From positions 186,001 to 250,000 of the forward strand of contig NZ_JAVXZZ010000004.1 of the NCBI RefSeq assembly GCF_032337135.1: DNA of 64,000 bases, given 5' to 3'. The notes below the pieces were generated by a model that was not told the DNA's origin, ran no database searches, and saw only the letters and a program-made list of their open reading frames with translations. How positions within the stretch are numbered: the stretch's first letter is position 1; every line of letters starts with the position of its first letter. This document shows, in pieces, positions 42,538-51,931 of the stretch. A program made the position numbers and the translations under genes. The DNA is from Allorhodoferax sp032337135. GTDB taxonomy: Bacteria; Pseudomonadota; Gammaproteobacteria; Burkholderiales; Burkholderiaceae_C.

Positions 42538-44004
42538 ATGAGCTTTGATTTGGTTCTCTTTGGCGGCACGGGTGATCTGGCATGGCGCAAGCTCATGCCC
42601 GCTTTGTTTCAGGCTTTTCGCCACGGTACCTTGCCCGAGGGTGGGCGCATCATCGGCGTGGGACGTGACGACCTGAGCCACGAGCAGTACCGCGACCTGA
42701 TTCGCCAACGCTTCGACAAGGTCGACCTGGCCAAACGCCCCTCCGCGGACGAATTTGCGCGCTTTGCTGCACTGCTCGAATTTGTGCGCATGGACCTGTC
42801 CAAACCCGACGACTACACCCGACTGGCACAGACCCTGCAGGAACGCCAGGCCGACACCGTGGTGATGTACGTGGCCACCGCCCCGGCGCTGTTCACCACC
42901 GTGTGCGAGCAGCTCGCAGCCAGCGGGCTTAACACGCCGCACACACGCGTGGTGCTGGAAAAGCCGCTGGGCCACGACTTGGCCTCGAACCGCGCCATCA
43001 ACCAGACCGTGCGGCGCTTCTTCAGCGAGAACCAGATCTTCCGAATCGACCACTACCTGGGCAAGCCGTCGGTGCAGAACCTGTTTGCGCTGCGCTTTGG
43101 CAATGCGCTGTTCGAGCCGCTGTGGCGCCGAGAACACATTGCCAATATCCAGATCACCATGGCCGAAGACCTGGGCGTGGAAAGCCGTGGTGCCTTCTAC
43201 GAAACCACGGGTGCGTTGCGTGACATGGTGCAGAACCACGCGCTGCAGCTACTGTGTGCCATTGCCATGGAACCGCCCATCAACGCCCATGCGGACGCCA
43301 TCCGCGACGAGAAGCTCAAGGTGCTGCGTTCGCTCAAACCCTGGACGACCGAGTCGCTGACGCAGGACGTGGTACGCGGCCAATACAGCGCGGGTGTGAG
43401 TGGTGGCAACAAGGTCCCTGCCTACCGCGACGAACCGGGCGTGAACCCGCACAGCAACACCGAAACCTTCGTCGCGCTGCGCACCGAAATCGCCAACTGG
43501 CGTTGGGCCGGCGTGCCCTTCTACATCCGCACCGGCAAGCGCCTGGCCGGGCGCGATGCGCGCATCGTGGTCAACTTCCGCCCCACCCCACACGCCATCT
43601 TCAATACCCATGCCGGCCTGGCCAATCGCCTGGTCATCAACCTGCAACCCAAGGATGGACTGGAACTGCATCTGATGGCACAGGGGCAGGAAAACCGCAG
43701 CAGCCGCGCGGCCGCGGCGCAGAACCTGTCACCGGTGCAACTGGACCTCGACTTCGACAAGCGCTTCGGTGCCGAACGCGTCGGTGCCTACGAACGCCTG
43801 CTGCTGGACGTGATCGACGGCCGCCTGAACCTGTTCGTACGCAGCGACGAACAGGAAGAAGCCTGGCGCTGGGTCGAACCCATGATCAACCACTGGGCCA
43901 CTGACAGCCAAGGCCCGCGACCCTACGCCAGCGGCACCTGGGGCCCCAGTGCATCGAGCGCCATGATCGCGCGCGACGGCTTTTGCTGGTCGGAAGAGAA
44001 CTGA
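42538..44004 (+). CDS. zwf: Glucose-6-phosphate dehydrogenase
   Basis: 488 residues, full length. It oxidises glucose-6-phosphate with NAD(P)+ in the first step of the pentose phosphate and Entner-Doudoroff routes. The nucleotide-binding turn is GGTGDLAWRKL (GxxGDL), and the substrate motif RIDHYLGKPSVQN carries the catalytic His/Lys residues. It begins MSFDLVLFG with no clear Shine-Dalgarno, so the leader may be very short. hexR follows after 49 bp. Confidence 0.96.
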   Translation: MSFDLVLFGGTGDLAWRKLMPALFQAFRHGTLPEGGRIIGVGRDDLSHEQYRDLIRQRFDKVDLAKRPSADEFARFAALLEFVRMDLSKPDDYTRLAQTLQERQADTVVMYVATAPALFTTVCEQLAASGLNTPHTRVVLEKPLGHDLASNRAINQTVRRFFSENQIFRIDHYLGKPSVQNLFALRFGNALFEPLWRREHIANIQITMAEDLGVESRGAFYETTGALRDMVQNHALQLLCAIAMEPPINAHADAIRDEKLKVLRSLKPWTTESLTQDVVRGQYSAGVSGGNKVPAYRDEPGVNPHSNTETFVALRTEIANWRWAGVPFYIRTGKRLAGRDARIVVNFRPTPHAIFNTHAGLANRLVINLQPKDGLELHLMAQGQENRSSRAAAAQNLSPVQLDLDFDKRFGAERVGAYERLLLDVIDGRLNLFVRSDEQEEAWRWVEPMINHWATDSQGPRPYASGTWGPSASSAMIARDGFCWSEEN

Positions 44005-44053
44005 CATGCACCGCCGCTCCTGCGCGCTGAACCACCTTTAGGAAGGAGCACCC

Positions 44054-44902
44054 ATGCTCGACCGTATCAAGGCTTCCCTGCCCTCCCTGGCGCCCGCGGA
44101 GCAGCGTGTAGGCAAACTCTGCCTGGCCGATCCACGCGAATTCGCGCGCATGCCGGTCAGCGAACTCGCCGACCGGGCCCACGTGAGCAAGCCCACCGTG
44201 GTGCGCTTTTGCCGCAGCGTGGGCTACGACGGCTTGGCCGACTTCAAACTCAAGTTGGCCGGCACGGTCAACGAAGGCGTGCCCTTCATCCACCGCAGCG
44301 TGGACGCCGACGACAAGACCGGCGATGTGGCGGTCAAGGTCATCGACAACACCGTGGCGGCCTTCCTGAAATACCGCAACGACGTGTCCACCGCGGCCAT
44401 CGACAAGGCCGTGGAGAAGCTCGTCGACGCCTACCATGGCGGGCACCAGATCCAGTTCTTTGGCGTGGGCAATTCGGGCATCGTGGCCCAGGATGCCCAG
44501 CACAAGTTCTTCCGCTTAGGGATAAATTCCGTGGCCTACAGCGATGGGCACATGCAGGTCATGAGCGCAACGCTCCTGCGGCCAGGCGACTGTGTGGTGG
44601 TGATCAGCAACTCGGGCCGCACCCGCGACCTGATGGATTCGTGCGACATCGCCCGCAAGAACGGCGCCACCACCATCGTCATCACCGCTAGCGGCTCGCC
44701 CCTGGCCAGTGCCGGCGACATCCACCTCAGCGCCGACCACCCCGAGGGCTTCGACCGCTACAGCCCCATGGTCTCCCGCCTGCTGCACCTCACCATCATC
44801 GACATCCTAGCCACCTGCGTGGCCCTGCGCATAGGCGGCGGCAAGCTGCAGCCGCTGCTGCAAGAGATGAAGCAGAACTTGCGCAGCAAACGGTATGCCT
44901 GA
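44054..44902 (+). CDS. hexR: HexR-like RpiR-family regulator
   Basis: 282 residues. The N-terminal RpiR helix-turn-helix includes MPVSELADRAHVSKPTVVRF. The C-terminal SIS domain (FFGVGNSGIVAQDAQHKFFR and VISNSGRTRDL) binds a sugar phosphate, KDPG in characterised HexR proteins. AAGGAG precedes the ATG. Position after zwf and the palindromes in the zwf-tal gap support a HexR role in sugar catabolism. A strong terminator follows. Confidence 0.93.
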   Translation: MLDRIKASLPSLAPAEQRVGKLCLADPREFARMPVSELADRAHVSKPTVVRFCRSVGYDGLADFKLKLAGTVNEGVPFIHRSVDADDKTGDVAVKVIDNTVAAFLKYRNDVSTAAIDKAVEKLVDAYHGGHQIQFFGVGNSGIVAQDAQHKFFRLGINSVAYSDGHMQVMSATLLRPGDCVVVISNSGRTRDLMDSCDIARKNGATTIVITASGSPLASAGDIHLSADHPEGFDRYSPMVSRLLHLTIIDILATCVALRIGGGKLQPLLQEMKQNLRSKRYA

Positions 44903-44907
44903 CTACC

Positions 44908-44946
44908 CAAAAAAAAAGCGACCGCATCTCTGCAGTCGCTTTTTTG
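44908..44946 (+). terminator. Terminator of zwf-hexR, probably bidirectional
   Basis: AAAAAAGCGAC (44912-44922) pairs with GTCGCTTTTTT (44935-44945) around a 12-base loop, with A and T runs on both sides. It can stop both hexR and the convergent porin gene. Confidence 0.88.
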
Positions 44947-44984
44947 ATCACTAAACAAACCGGCCAAAGGCCGATGATCAAACT

Positions 44985-46151
44985 TTAGAAGTTGTGAACC
45001 AACAAAATGCTTGTTTCTGAAGCGCGGTCGCCATAGCCAAACTTACCAGCTTGGGTCATGTCGCCTCCGTTAAATGCGGCGCCATCAAAAGACTCAAACT
45101 GCTCGTACCCGCTCTTGACCCAGCTCGCATAACGCACCAACACATTGGTTCGCTTAGACAGGTTGTACTTGGCCCCGAGGCTGAATCCATTGGCAGAACC
45201 ATCGGCTTGTTGCATGATGCTTTTCAACGTAGCGCTACCACTGAAAGCAGAAAGCGGCGTATCAGCCACGCCCGACACGGTTGAAAGCGCATAGGTCGCA
45301 CCGAACGTCCAAGCACCCATAGGGAAGGACGCACCAAGCAGGATATCCTGTACCTTAGGCCCAACACTTGCCGTCGCCTGTTGGTACCCCACACCAAATT
45401 TAGCGAACCCAGCGTCATATCCAAACTGGAAGTTGTAGACGTTGTCTTTCGTCAGCGAGTCAGCAGTAGTGATACTTGTCTTGTTGGTGTTGTCGTATGA
45501 ACGATAGGCACCTACGATCTCCATCGCACCCGAAGAATAGGCCAGAGCAACATCTGACGTGCGTTGACCAACTGCGGAAGCACCTGCATTCCCCTGAAAG
45601 CCAAGGCCTAATCCTTTGGAGGCGCTACTCTCTGAAAGTTTATAAATAAAGATAACGGGGCCAATGGGCGCGGCGTAGCTAATGAAGTCACTGCTTGACT
45701 TGATCTGGAAAAGCTTCCCGTCCATGTCAATCACTGGGGCATCGGCGCTGGGAATACCTGCATGCACTGCCGCGCCTTCGGTCGAACCCATTTGAATGCG
45801 CCCAAAGGATGTATTTGTATAGGACAGGGTTGCGTCTCGACCGGTCACAGCACCTGAGCTGGTGGTGTTTGACTCGCCAGAGCGGTCGGCACCAGCAAAA
45901 GCCATATTCGCTTCGACCGTTTGACCTCCGCCCAAGTCTTCCTTTGCAGTCACGTTGATTTGGGATGTATCCACGCCCAAACCAGCTGATTCTGCGCCAC
46001 CCGCGTAAGTCGTACCAGTGGCAGCAAACGCATTGCGATTGGATGCCTTGGAGGCCTTATAACCCATGGCCAGACTGCCTGTGATTGAGACTTGGGCAAA
46101 AGAAGCACTGCTAAAGGCCAATACAGCCAATGCAACGATCGATTTATTCAT
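44985..46151 (-). CDS. Outer-membrane porin (Gram-negative, Omp32-like family)
   Basis: 388 residues with a signal peptide (MNKSIVALAVLAFSSASFAQ). The mature part has porin beta-strand alternation, the AGADRSGES region shared with the next porin, and a C-terminal Phe (ILLVHNF) for the Bam machinery. I start at ATG 46151. Codon use is less GC-rich than neighbours (many AAT, ACA and GCA codons), which may reflect transfer. The upstream 180 bp are AT-rich. Confidence 0.88.
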   Translation of the reverse strand: MNKSIVALAVLAFSSASFAQVSITGSLAMGYKASKASNRNAFAATGTTYAGGAESAGLGVDTSQINVTAKEDLGGGQTVEANMAFAGADRSGESNTTSSGAVTGRDATLSYTNTSFGRIQMGSTEGAAVHAGIPSADAPVIDMDGKLFQIKSSSDFISYAAPIGPVIFIYKLSESSASKGLGLGFQGNAGASAVGQRTSDVALAYSSGAMEIVGAYRSYDNTNKTSITTADSLTKDNVYNFQFGYDAGFAKFGVGYQQATASVGPKVQDILLGASFPMGAWTFGATYALSTVSGVADTPLSAFSGSATLKSIMQQADGSANGFSLGAKYNLSKRTNVLVRYASWVKSGYEQFESFDGAAFNGGDMTQAGKFGYGDRASETSILLVHNF

Positions 46152-46334
46152 AGCTTGTCCTAAATAGATATTAACGTCCGGCGCGCAATGGACGCCGCCG
46201 ACCTGTCTCCTCGAATTCGTCAAGTTTTCAAGGCATATCAATTGAAACAGAATCGATACAAATCGAAAACAAAAAATTGTACGATCGTGCCTATTAACGA
46301 CAAAACAGCGAAGGCTCGTAGTTTCGCAGCAACA

Positions 46335-46366
46335 AAAAAGCCCGCGCTTTTCGGCGCGGGCTTTTT
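46335..46366 (-). terminator. Terminator of the second porin gene
   Basis: AAAAAGCCCGCGC (46335-46347) and GCGCGGGCTTTTT (46354-46366) form a 13-bp stem with a 6-base loop. On the minus strand it is followed by more T (from AACAAAAAAG). It separates the two tandem porins, so they are separate transcripts. Confidence 0.9.
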
Positions 46367-46404
46367 GTATCTCGAATTCAATGCTGGCTTACACCAGCCT
46401 CAAA

Positions 46405-47385
46405 TTAGAAATCCTTGACCAGCAGAACGTTGTACTGGCTGGAAGCGTTGGCAGCGCCAACGGAAGCATCCCAACGAGCGTAGTTGGCAACCACGTAAGT
46501 GGTCTTGCTCATGTTGTACTGAGCGTTCAGGCTGTAGCCACCGCGGGAACCGTTGGTCAGAACGGTGGAGTCATCCACACGACGGTTAGCCAGTTGAGCA
46601 CCCAGAGTCAGAGCACCCATGGGAACCTTGATGGCGACCAGAGAGTCGGTAACCTTTTGCTTGCCGGTGGTGGAAGCTTGGGTCAAGCCAGCGCCCAGTT
46701 GCACAGAGCCCAGATCGTAAGAACCGGACAAACGCAGTTGGTCCTTAGACAGAGCGTCGGTGTTGTCACCGCGGCTGTCGAATTGGAGCCATTGGCCGTC
46801 GACCACCAGAGCGCCGGAAGCGTACTTACCAGCGATCACGTTCAGACGCTGGCCGGTAGCCACGCCGTCACCGGTTTGACCAGCGCCAATACCTTGCAGA
46901 CCAGCGGACTCTTGGGTAGACAGGGTCAGGGTGAAAGCGCCAACAGGCAGAATGTAGGACAGGGTGTCGCGGTTAGAACGGGCAGAGAACACCTTGTTAT
47001 CGAAACCGTTCCAGTACACGCCCAGACCAGCAACGCCGCCGGACAGGTAGTCAGCAGCCTTGGCAGAGCCCAGAACGAAAGCACCGACATTGGTGGTCAG
47101 GGTCAGGGTGGCGTTACGGCCACGGACGGAACCGTCGCCAGATTCGCCAGAACGGTCAGCACCGGCCAAAGACATGGAAGCAGCAATCTTGGTACCGCCG
47201 CCCAGATCTTCGTTCGCGTTGAACCACAGTTGGGAGGTATCAACACCCAGACCACCTGCGTCGGCAGTGGTAGCGCCACCGGTGGTGGTAGCTTGGTAAC
47301 CCATAGCCAGTTCACCAGTGATAGTAACTTGAGCGAAAGCGCCGGTGGCAGCCAGAGCGGCCAGAGCAACGAGAGTCTTTTTCAT
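46405..47385 (-). CDS. Outer-membrane porin, probable major porin
   Basis: 326 residues with signal peptide MKKTLVALAALAATGAFAQ. It shares the N-terminal VTITGELAMGYQA, the AGADRSGESGDGSVRGRNAT region (PEFG-like constriction loop area), and the C-terminal LLVKDF with Omp32-type anion porins of Comamonadaceae. Strongly biased, uniform codon use (GCA/GCC, GGC, AAC) suggests a highly expressed gene, unlike its neighbour. A long leader (280 bp to coq7) holds its promoter. Confidence 0.92.
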   Translation of the reverse strand: MKKTLVALAALAATGAFAQVTITGELAMGYQATTTGGATTADAGGLGVDTSQLWFNANEDLGGGTKIAASMSLAGADRSGESGDGSVRGRNATLTLTTNVGAFVLGSAKAADYLSGGVAGLGVYWNGFDNKVFSARSNRDTLSYILPVGAFTLTLSTQESAGLQGIGAGQTGDGVATGQRLNVIAGKYASGALVVDGQWLQFDSRGDNTDALSKDQLRLSGSYDLGSVQLGAGLTQASTTGKQKVTDSLVAIKVPMGALTLGAQLANRRVDDSTVLTNGSRGGYSLNAQYNMSKTTYVVANYARWDASVGAANASSQYNVLLVKDF

Positions 47386-47665
47386 GTAGAAATCTCCAAG
47401 GTTAAACAAAGGGCACCGGTCCGATGTCTCGGTACCCAGGGCCAACCTCCTAGTTCAGGAAGTTGGGTGTATTCCACCAGACGAATGCCCCGATGGCAAA
47501 GAAAAGGGGCAAAAAAACCGGATTCAGGCGCTTTTACGTTGCATGGCTGCAACAAGCAGTTACCTTGCCTGACAAAGCAGCGCAGCGGTAGACTCCAACG
47601 CGGCCCTCGCTCGGAAACAGAGGGTTTACCCTGATTCAATCAACACCCTCTGGAAGTCGCCCCGC

Positions 47666-48295
47666 ATGGACGCCCTGTTCCACACTTTCGACACCGCGCT
47701 ACGCACGCTTTTTGCACCGCACCACAGTGCCCACGCGACGCCCCAGGCCAATGCGCCGAGCGCCGAAATGAGCGATGAAGAGAAGCGCCACGCCGCGGCC
47801 CTGATGCGGGTGAACCACGTGGGGGAAGTCTGCGCCCAGGCGCTGTACACGGCGCAGGCCTACGCCACCAGCAACCCCAAATTGCGAGAACATTTCACCC
47901 AGGCCTGCATCGAAGAAACCGACCACCTGGCCTGGACGGAGCAACGTCTGGCCGAACTGGGCTCGCGCACCAGCCTGCTGAACCCCCTGTGGTACGCGGG
48001 CGCTTTTGGTATTGGCTTGGTGGCGGGCAAGCTGGGGGATGCGGTGAGCTTGGGTTTCGTCGTGGAAACGGAAAAGCAGGTCGGCGCACACCTGCAGAGT
48101 CACCTCGATGCCGCCAACGGCGGACTACCGGAGGGCGATCAGGCCTCGCGTGCCATCGTGTCGCAGATGTACGACGACGAAATCAGGCATGCGGACAACG
48201 CGACCGCGTCGGGCGCCATGGAACTCCCCACACCGGTCAAGAAGCTAATGCACGCCGCGGGCAAGGTGATGACCACCGTCGCCCACCACATCTAA
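47666..48295 (+). CDS. coq7: Demethoxyubiquinone hydroxylase (Coq7)
   Basis: 209 residues. A di-iron ferritin-like hydroxylase of ubiquinone synthesis. Iron ligands are seen in NHVGEV, EETDHLAW, VVETEK and DEIRHAD. The N-terminal extension of about 45 residues is common in betaproteobacterial members. It is convergent with the OsmC-like gene. Confidence 0.94.
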   Translation: MDALFHTFDTALRTLFAPHHSAHATPQANAPSAEMSDEEKRHAAALMRVNHVGEVCAQALYTAQAYATSNPKLREHFTQACIEETDHLAWTEQRLAELGSRTSLLNPLWYAGAFGIGLVAGKLGDAVSLGFVVETEKQVGAHLQSHLDAANGGLPEGDQASRAIVSQMYDDEIRHADNATASGAMELPTPVKKLMHAAGKVMTTVAHHI

Positions 48296-48312
48296 ACGAA
48301 ACGCAGCCGAAC

Positions 48313-48762
48313 TCAGGCCTCTACCACCTCAAAGCTGGTGGTGATCTCTGCCGTCTTGCCCAGCATCACGCTGGCCGAGCAGTATTTCTCGTGGCTCAGG
48401 GCAATGGCGCGCTCCACGGCGGCAGCGGGTACCCCCTTGCCGGTCACCGTGAAGTGCATGTTGATCTTGGTGAACACCTTGGGCTCGGTACTGGCACGCT
48501 CGGCGCTGAGCTTGACCGTGCAACCCCGCACCTGGTGGCGGCCGCGGCGCAGGATCAGCACCACGTCGTAGGCGGTGCAGCCGCCGGTACCTGCCAGCAG
48601 CAGCTCCATGGGGCGGGCCGCCAGGTTCTGCCCCCCCATTTCGGGTTTGTCGGCATCGGGCGCGCCGTCCATGGCGACGATGTGGCCACTACCGGTTTCC
48701 GCCACGAAACCCATGCCCGAGCGGGTGTTGAGGGCGCCGGTCCAGCTGACGGTGCATTCCAT
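48313..48762 (-). CDS. OsmC/Ohr-family protein
   Basis: 149 residues. Two conserved Cys, in AGTGGCTAYD and HEKYCSASVML, match the peroxidatic pair of OsmC-like thiol peroxidases. The YhfA-like subgroup fits its length and sequence; its physiological substrate is not known. AAAGGA precedes the ATG. The gap to ilvA is only 75 bp, with divergent promoters. Confidence 0.9.
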   Translation of the reverse strand: MECTVSWTGALNTRSGMGFVAETGSGHIVAMDGAPDADKPEMGGQNLAARPMELLLAGTGGCTAYDVVLILRRGRHQVRGCTVKLSAERASTEPKVFTKINMHFTVTGKGVPAAAVERAIALSHEKYCSASVMLGKTAEITTSFEVVEA

Positions 48763-48837
48763 GGATCAATCCTTTCAAGACACTCCGCGCGGAGCAAAAT
48801 TTTGTGAACCTATAATGGGATCAGGAGTTTAACCGCG

Positions 48838-50457
48838 ATGCCTTCCACACCCGCCACAGCCGCTCTCACCCCGGCCGATTACCTCAAGAAGATCCTGACT
48901 GCCCGCGTCTACGACGTGGCCGTCGAGAGCGCGCTCGAACCCGCACGCGCCCTGAGCAAGCGGCTGCACAACAGCGTGCTCCTGAAACGCGAGGACCAGC
49001 AGCCGGTGCGCAGCTTCAAGCTGCGCGGTGCCTACAACAAGATGGCGCATCTGGACCCGGAGAGCCTGCAGAAGGGCGTGATCTGCGCCTCGGCCGGCAA
49101 CCACGCACAAGGCGTGGCCCTGAGCGCCACCAAGCTCGGCACCCGGGCGGTCATCGTCATGCCCACCACCACCCCGCAGGTCAAGGTGGACGCTGTGCGC
49201 GGTTTCGGTGGCGAAGTGGTGCTGTTTGGCGAGAGCTATTCCGACGCCTACGGCCATGCGCTGGCGCTGCAGAAGAAGGAAGGACTAACCTTCGTCCATC
49301 CATTCGATGACCCGGACGTAATCGCCGGCCAAGGCACCATCGCCATGGAACTGCTGCGCCAGGTGCAGACGCTGGGTGCAGACAAGGCCGCCAAGGCCGG
49401 ACAGAAGGGTCGGGGCAAGGGTGCTCCGCTGCTCGATGCGGTGTTCGTGGCCATTGGCGGTGGCGGGCTGATTGCCGGCGTGTCGAACTACATCAAGGCC
49501 GTGGACCCGCGTATCAAGGTCATCGGCGTGCAGATGAACGATTCCGACGCCATGATCCAGTCGGTCAAGGCCGGCGCGCGCGTCACCCTGCCCGACGTGG
49601 GCCTGTTTTCCGACGGCACGGCCGTAAAGCTGGTGGGTGAGGAAACCTACCGTGTGGCCAAGGGCTTGGTGGACGACTACATCACCGTCGACACCGACGC
49701 GGTCTGTGCCGCCATCAAGGACATCTTTGTCGACACCCGCTCCATCGTCGAGCCGGCTGGCGCCCTGGCCGTGGCGGCGATCAAGCAGTACGTGGCCACG
49801 CACAAGACCAAGGGTGAAAGCTACGCGGCCATCCTGTGCGGTGCCAACATGAACTTCGACCGCCTGCGCTTCGTGGCCGAGCGCGCCGAGGTGGGCGAGG
49901 AGCGCGAAGCGCTGTTTGCGGTGACCATTCCCGAGGAGCGCGGCAGCTTCAAGCGCTTTTGCGAACTCATCGGCAACCTGCCCGGCGGTGCCCGCAACGT
50001 GACCGAATTCAACTACCGCATGAGCGATGCCCAAAAGGCGCACGTGTTTGTGGGCCTGAGCACCCACGGCAAGGGCGAGTCGGCCAAGATTGCCGCCAAC
50101 TTCGGGCGCCATGGCTTCGACGCGCTCGACCTGACCCATGACGAACTGGCCAAGGAGCACATCCGCCACATGGTCGGGGGCTATTCGCCGCTGGCGAATG
50201 ACGAGCGTCTGCTGCGTTTCGTCTTCCCCGAGCGCCCGGGCGCGCTGCTGAAGTTCCTGAGCCTGATGCGACCGGGCTGGAACATCAGCCTGTTCCACTA
50301 CCGCAACCAGGGCGCCGACTATGGCCGCATCCTGGTGGGCCTGCAGGTGCCGGACAAGGACGACAAGGCCTTTGCCAAGTTCCTGGAGACGCTGGACTAC
50401 CCCTACGTGGAAGAAACCGCCAACCCGGTATACCGGATGTTCCTGCAGCGCAGCTGA
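48838..50457 (+). CDS. ilvA: Threonine ammonia-lyase, biosynthetic
   Basis: 539 residues. It makes 2-oxobutanoate from threonine for isoleucine synthesis. The PLP Lys lies in SFKLRGAYNKM, the phosphate-binding Gly loop is GGGGLIAGVS, and two C-terminal ACT-like regulatory domains (about 330-539, FVAERAEVGEEREALF to VYRMFLQRS) mark the isoleucine-inhibited form. Position is between the OsmC gene and a dispersed repeat. Confidence 0.95.
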   Translation: MPSTPATAALTPADYLKKILTARVYDVAVESALEPARALSKRLHNSVLLKREDQQPVRSFKLRGAYNKMAHLDPESLQKGVICASAGNHAQGVALSATKLGTRAVIVMPTTTPQVKVDAVRGFGGEVVLFGESYSDAYGHALALQKKEGLTFVHPFDDPDVIAGQGTIAMELLRQVQTLGADKAAKAGQKGRGKGAPLLDAVFVAIGGGGLIAGVSNYIKAVDPRIKVIGVQMNDSDAMIQSVKAGARVTLPDVGLFSDGTAVKLVGEETYRVAKGLVDDYITVDTDAVCAAIKDIFVDTRSIVEPAGALAVAAIKQYVATHKTKGESYAAILCGANMNFDRLRFVAERAEVGEEREALFAVTIPEERGSFKRFCELIGNLPGGARNVTEFNYRMSDAQKAHVFVGLSTHGKGESAKIAANFGRHGFDALDLTHDELAKEHIRHMVGGYSPLANDERLLRFVFPERPGALLKFLSLMRPGWNISLFHYRNQGADYGRILVGLQVPDKDDKAFAKFLETLDYPYVEETANPVYRMFLQRS

Positions 50458-50467
50458 GGCACCACGT

Positions 50468-50525
50468 CGCTACGACTTTCGTAGCTGCATGCGCAATACC
50501 TGCGTGGGCCTCAGGGTGTTTTGAC
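50468..50525 (+). repeat. 58-bp dispersed repeat (copy 5), overlapping the end of gspC
   Basis: It runs from CGCTACGACTTTCGTAGCTG to GGGTGTTTTGAC. CTACGA and TCGTAG form the stem. Its last 15 bp are the final codons and the stop of the minus-strand gspC. Confidence 0.83.
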
Positions 50526-50984
50526 CAGCAAAGCCGCCGGCGCAGGCAGCTCCAGCACCGATTCACCGGCACCGCTGGTACTGCGCAGCACCGCGCGGCG
50601 CGGCGCCACAGACGCCAGCACCCAGCCCTCGCCCACCGCCGCGCCCACCGCCACCGGCTTGGGCGGTTTGCCGTCCACGGCAATGAGGGCCGCGCCTTGC
50701 GCCCCCCGATCCGCTACGACCCCCACCAGCACCAGGCTGCTGGGCGCCTGCGTCGCGGGGGTTGCCGCGCCCGCCGCACCAGCCCCCAGCGCCTGCGCCA
50801 CCAGTTGCGCATCCACCTGGAGCGGCAGTTCTGGCGCCACCGCCGCGGCGGCAGGTGCCACCAGCGCGCGCAACTTCAACCCCCAGGCCACGGCACTGGC
50901 CATGGCCAAGCCTGCGAACGCGAAGGCACTGATGCGCGCGGGCCAGGAGGATGTGGGGGAGAACGACATGCGCCGCATTATCAT
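50511..50984 (-). CDS. gspC: T2SS inner-membrane protein GspC-like
   Basis: 157 residues. One membrane anchor (about 17-37) and a periplasmic homology-region domain (QVDAQLVAQALGAGAAG to SVLELPAP) with the LVGVVADRGAQGAALIAVDG strand pattern of GspC. There is no PDZ domain, as in short betaproteobacterial GspC. GspC links the inner platform to the secretin. ATG 50984 has GGAGG 10 bases upstream; 50978 and 50969 are alternatives. It is divergent from gspG with only 33 bp between. Confidence 0.8.
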   Translation of the reverse strand: MIMRRMSFSPTSSWPARISAFAFAGLAMASAVAWGLKLRALVAPAAAAVAPELPLQVDAQLVAQALGAGAAGAATPATQAPSSLVLVGVVADRGAQGAALIAVDGKPPKPVAVGAAVGEGWVLASVAPRRAVLRSTSGAGESVLELPAPAALLVKTP

Positions 50985-51017
50985 GGAAGCTTTACCTCCC
51001 CCGCCACTGTCCCTGCC

Positions 51018-51467
51018 ATGAAACGTTCCCCCGCTGCCTTCACCGTTCTGCGCCGCTCCCTGCAACGCGGCTTCACGCTGATCGAACTCATGGTGGTACT
51101 GGTCATCATCGGGGTGCTGGCCGCACTCATCGTGCCCAACGTGCTGGACCGCGCCGACGATGCACGGGTGACGGCAGCCAAGACCGACATCGGCAACCTG
51201 ATGCAGGCGCTCAAGCTCTACAAGCTCGACAACCAGCGCTTCCCCACCGCCGAGCAGGGGCTGCAGGCCCTGCTTGCCAAGCCCAGCACCGGCCCCGCAC
51301 CCGCCAACTGGCGCCCTTACGTGGAAAAGCTGCCCAACGACCCCTGGGGCCGCCCTTACGTCTACATGAACCCCGGCGTCAAGGGCGAGGTCGATGTGCT
51401 GTCCTTCGGGGCCGACGGTCAGAGCGGCGGCGAAGGCAACAACGCCGACATCGGCAGCTGGCAATAA
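51018..51467 (+). CDS. gspG: T2SS major pseudopilin GspG
   Basis: 149 residues. The prepilin site is RG|FTLIELMVV, with Glu5 after cleavage by GspO. The C-terminal part (GLQALLAKPSTGPAPANWRP, NDPWGRPYVY and a Ca-binding-like loop DVLSFGADGQSGGEG) is the classic GspG fold. It is the first gene of the plus-strand T2SS operon. Confidence 0.96.
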   Translation: MKRSPAAFTVLRRSLQRGFTLIELMVVLVIIGVLAALIVPNVLDRADDARVTAAKTDIGNLMQALKLYKLDNQRFPTAEQGLQALLAKPSTGPAPANWRPYVEKLPNDPWGRPYVYMNPGVKGEVDVLSFGADGQSGGEGNNADIGSWQ

Positions 51468-51487
51468 CTCCGTTGCACCACTGGGCC

Positions 51488-51931
51488 ATGCGCCAGCGCT
51501 TTTCCGGCTTCACCTTGCTGGAGCTGCTGGTAGTGGTCGCGCTCATCGCCGTCGGCACTGTGGGCGTGGGCCTGGCCCTGCGCGACAGCGGGCAGGCTGC
51601 GCTGGAGGCCCAGGCCCAGGCCCTGGCCGCGCTGCTGGAAAGCGGCCGCGCCCAATCGCGCGCCACCGGCGTGCCCGTCCGCTGGAAGCCCGTTCCCGGC
51701 GGGTTCGAATGGGTGGGACTGGACAACAGCGGTCCGGACGCCCTGCCGACCACCTGGCGTACCGAGGGCATCCAGGCCCAGGTAGCCGCGCCACTGCTGC
51801 TGGGGCCAGAGCCCCTGATTGGCGCGCAGTCGGTCCAACTGTGGCGCGCCGAGCAACCCCAGCAACGCATCACGGTGGCGACCAACGGCGTAGGCCCTTT
51901 TGCCATCGTGTACAACGAAAGCAAGCCATGA
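51488..51931 (+). CDS. gspH: T2SS minor pseudopilin GspH
   Basis: 147 residues. Cleavage motif SG|FTLLELLVVVALI with Glu5, followed by a GspH-type beta domain (GVPVRWKPVPGGFEWVGLD). Starts 20 bp after gspG. Its stop overlaps the ATG of gspI. Confidence 0.92.
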   Translation: MRQRFSGFTLLELLVVVALIAVGTVGVGLALRDSGQAALEAQAQALAALLESGRAQSRATGVPVRWKPVPGGFEWVGLDNSGPDALPTTWRTEGIQAQVAAPLLLGPEPLIGAQSVQLWRAEQPQQRITVATNGVGPFAIVYNESKP

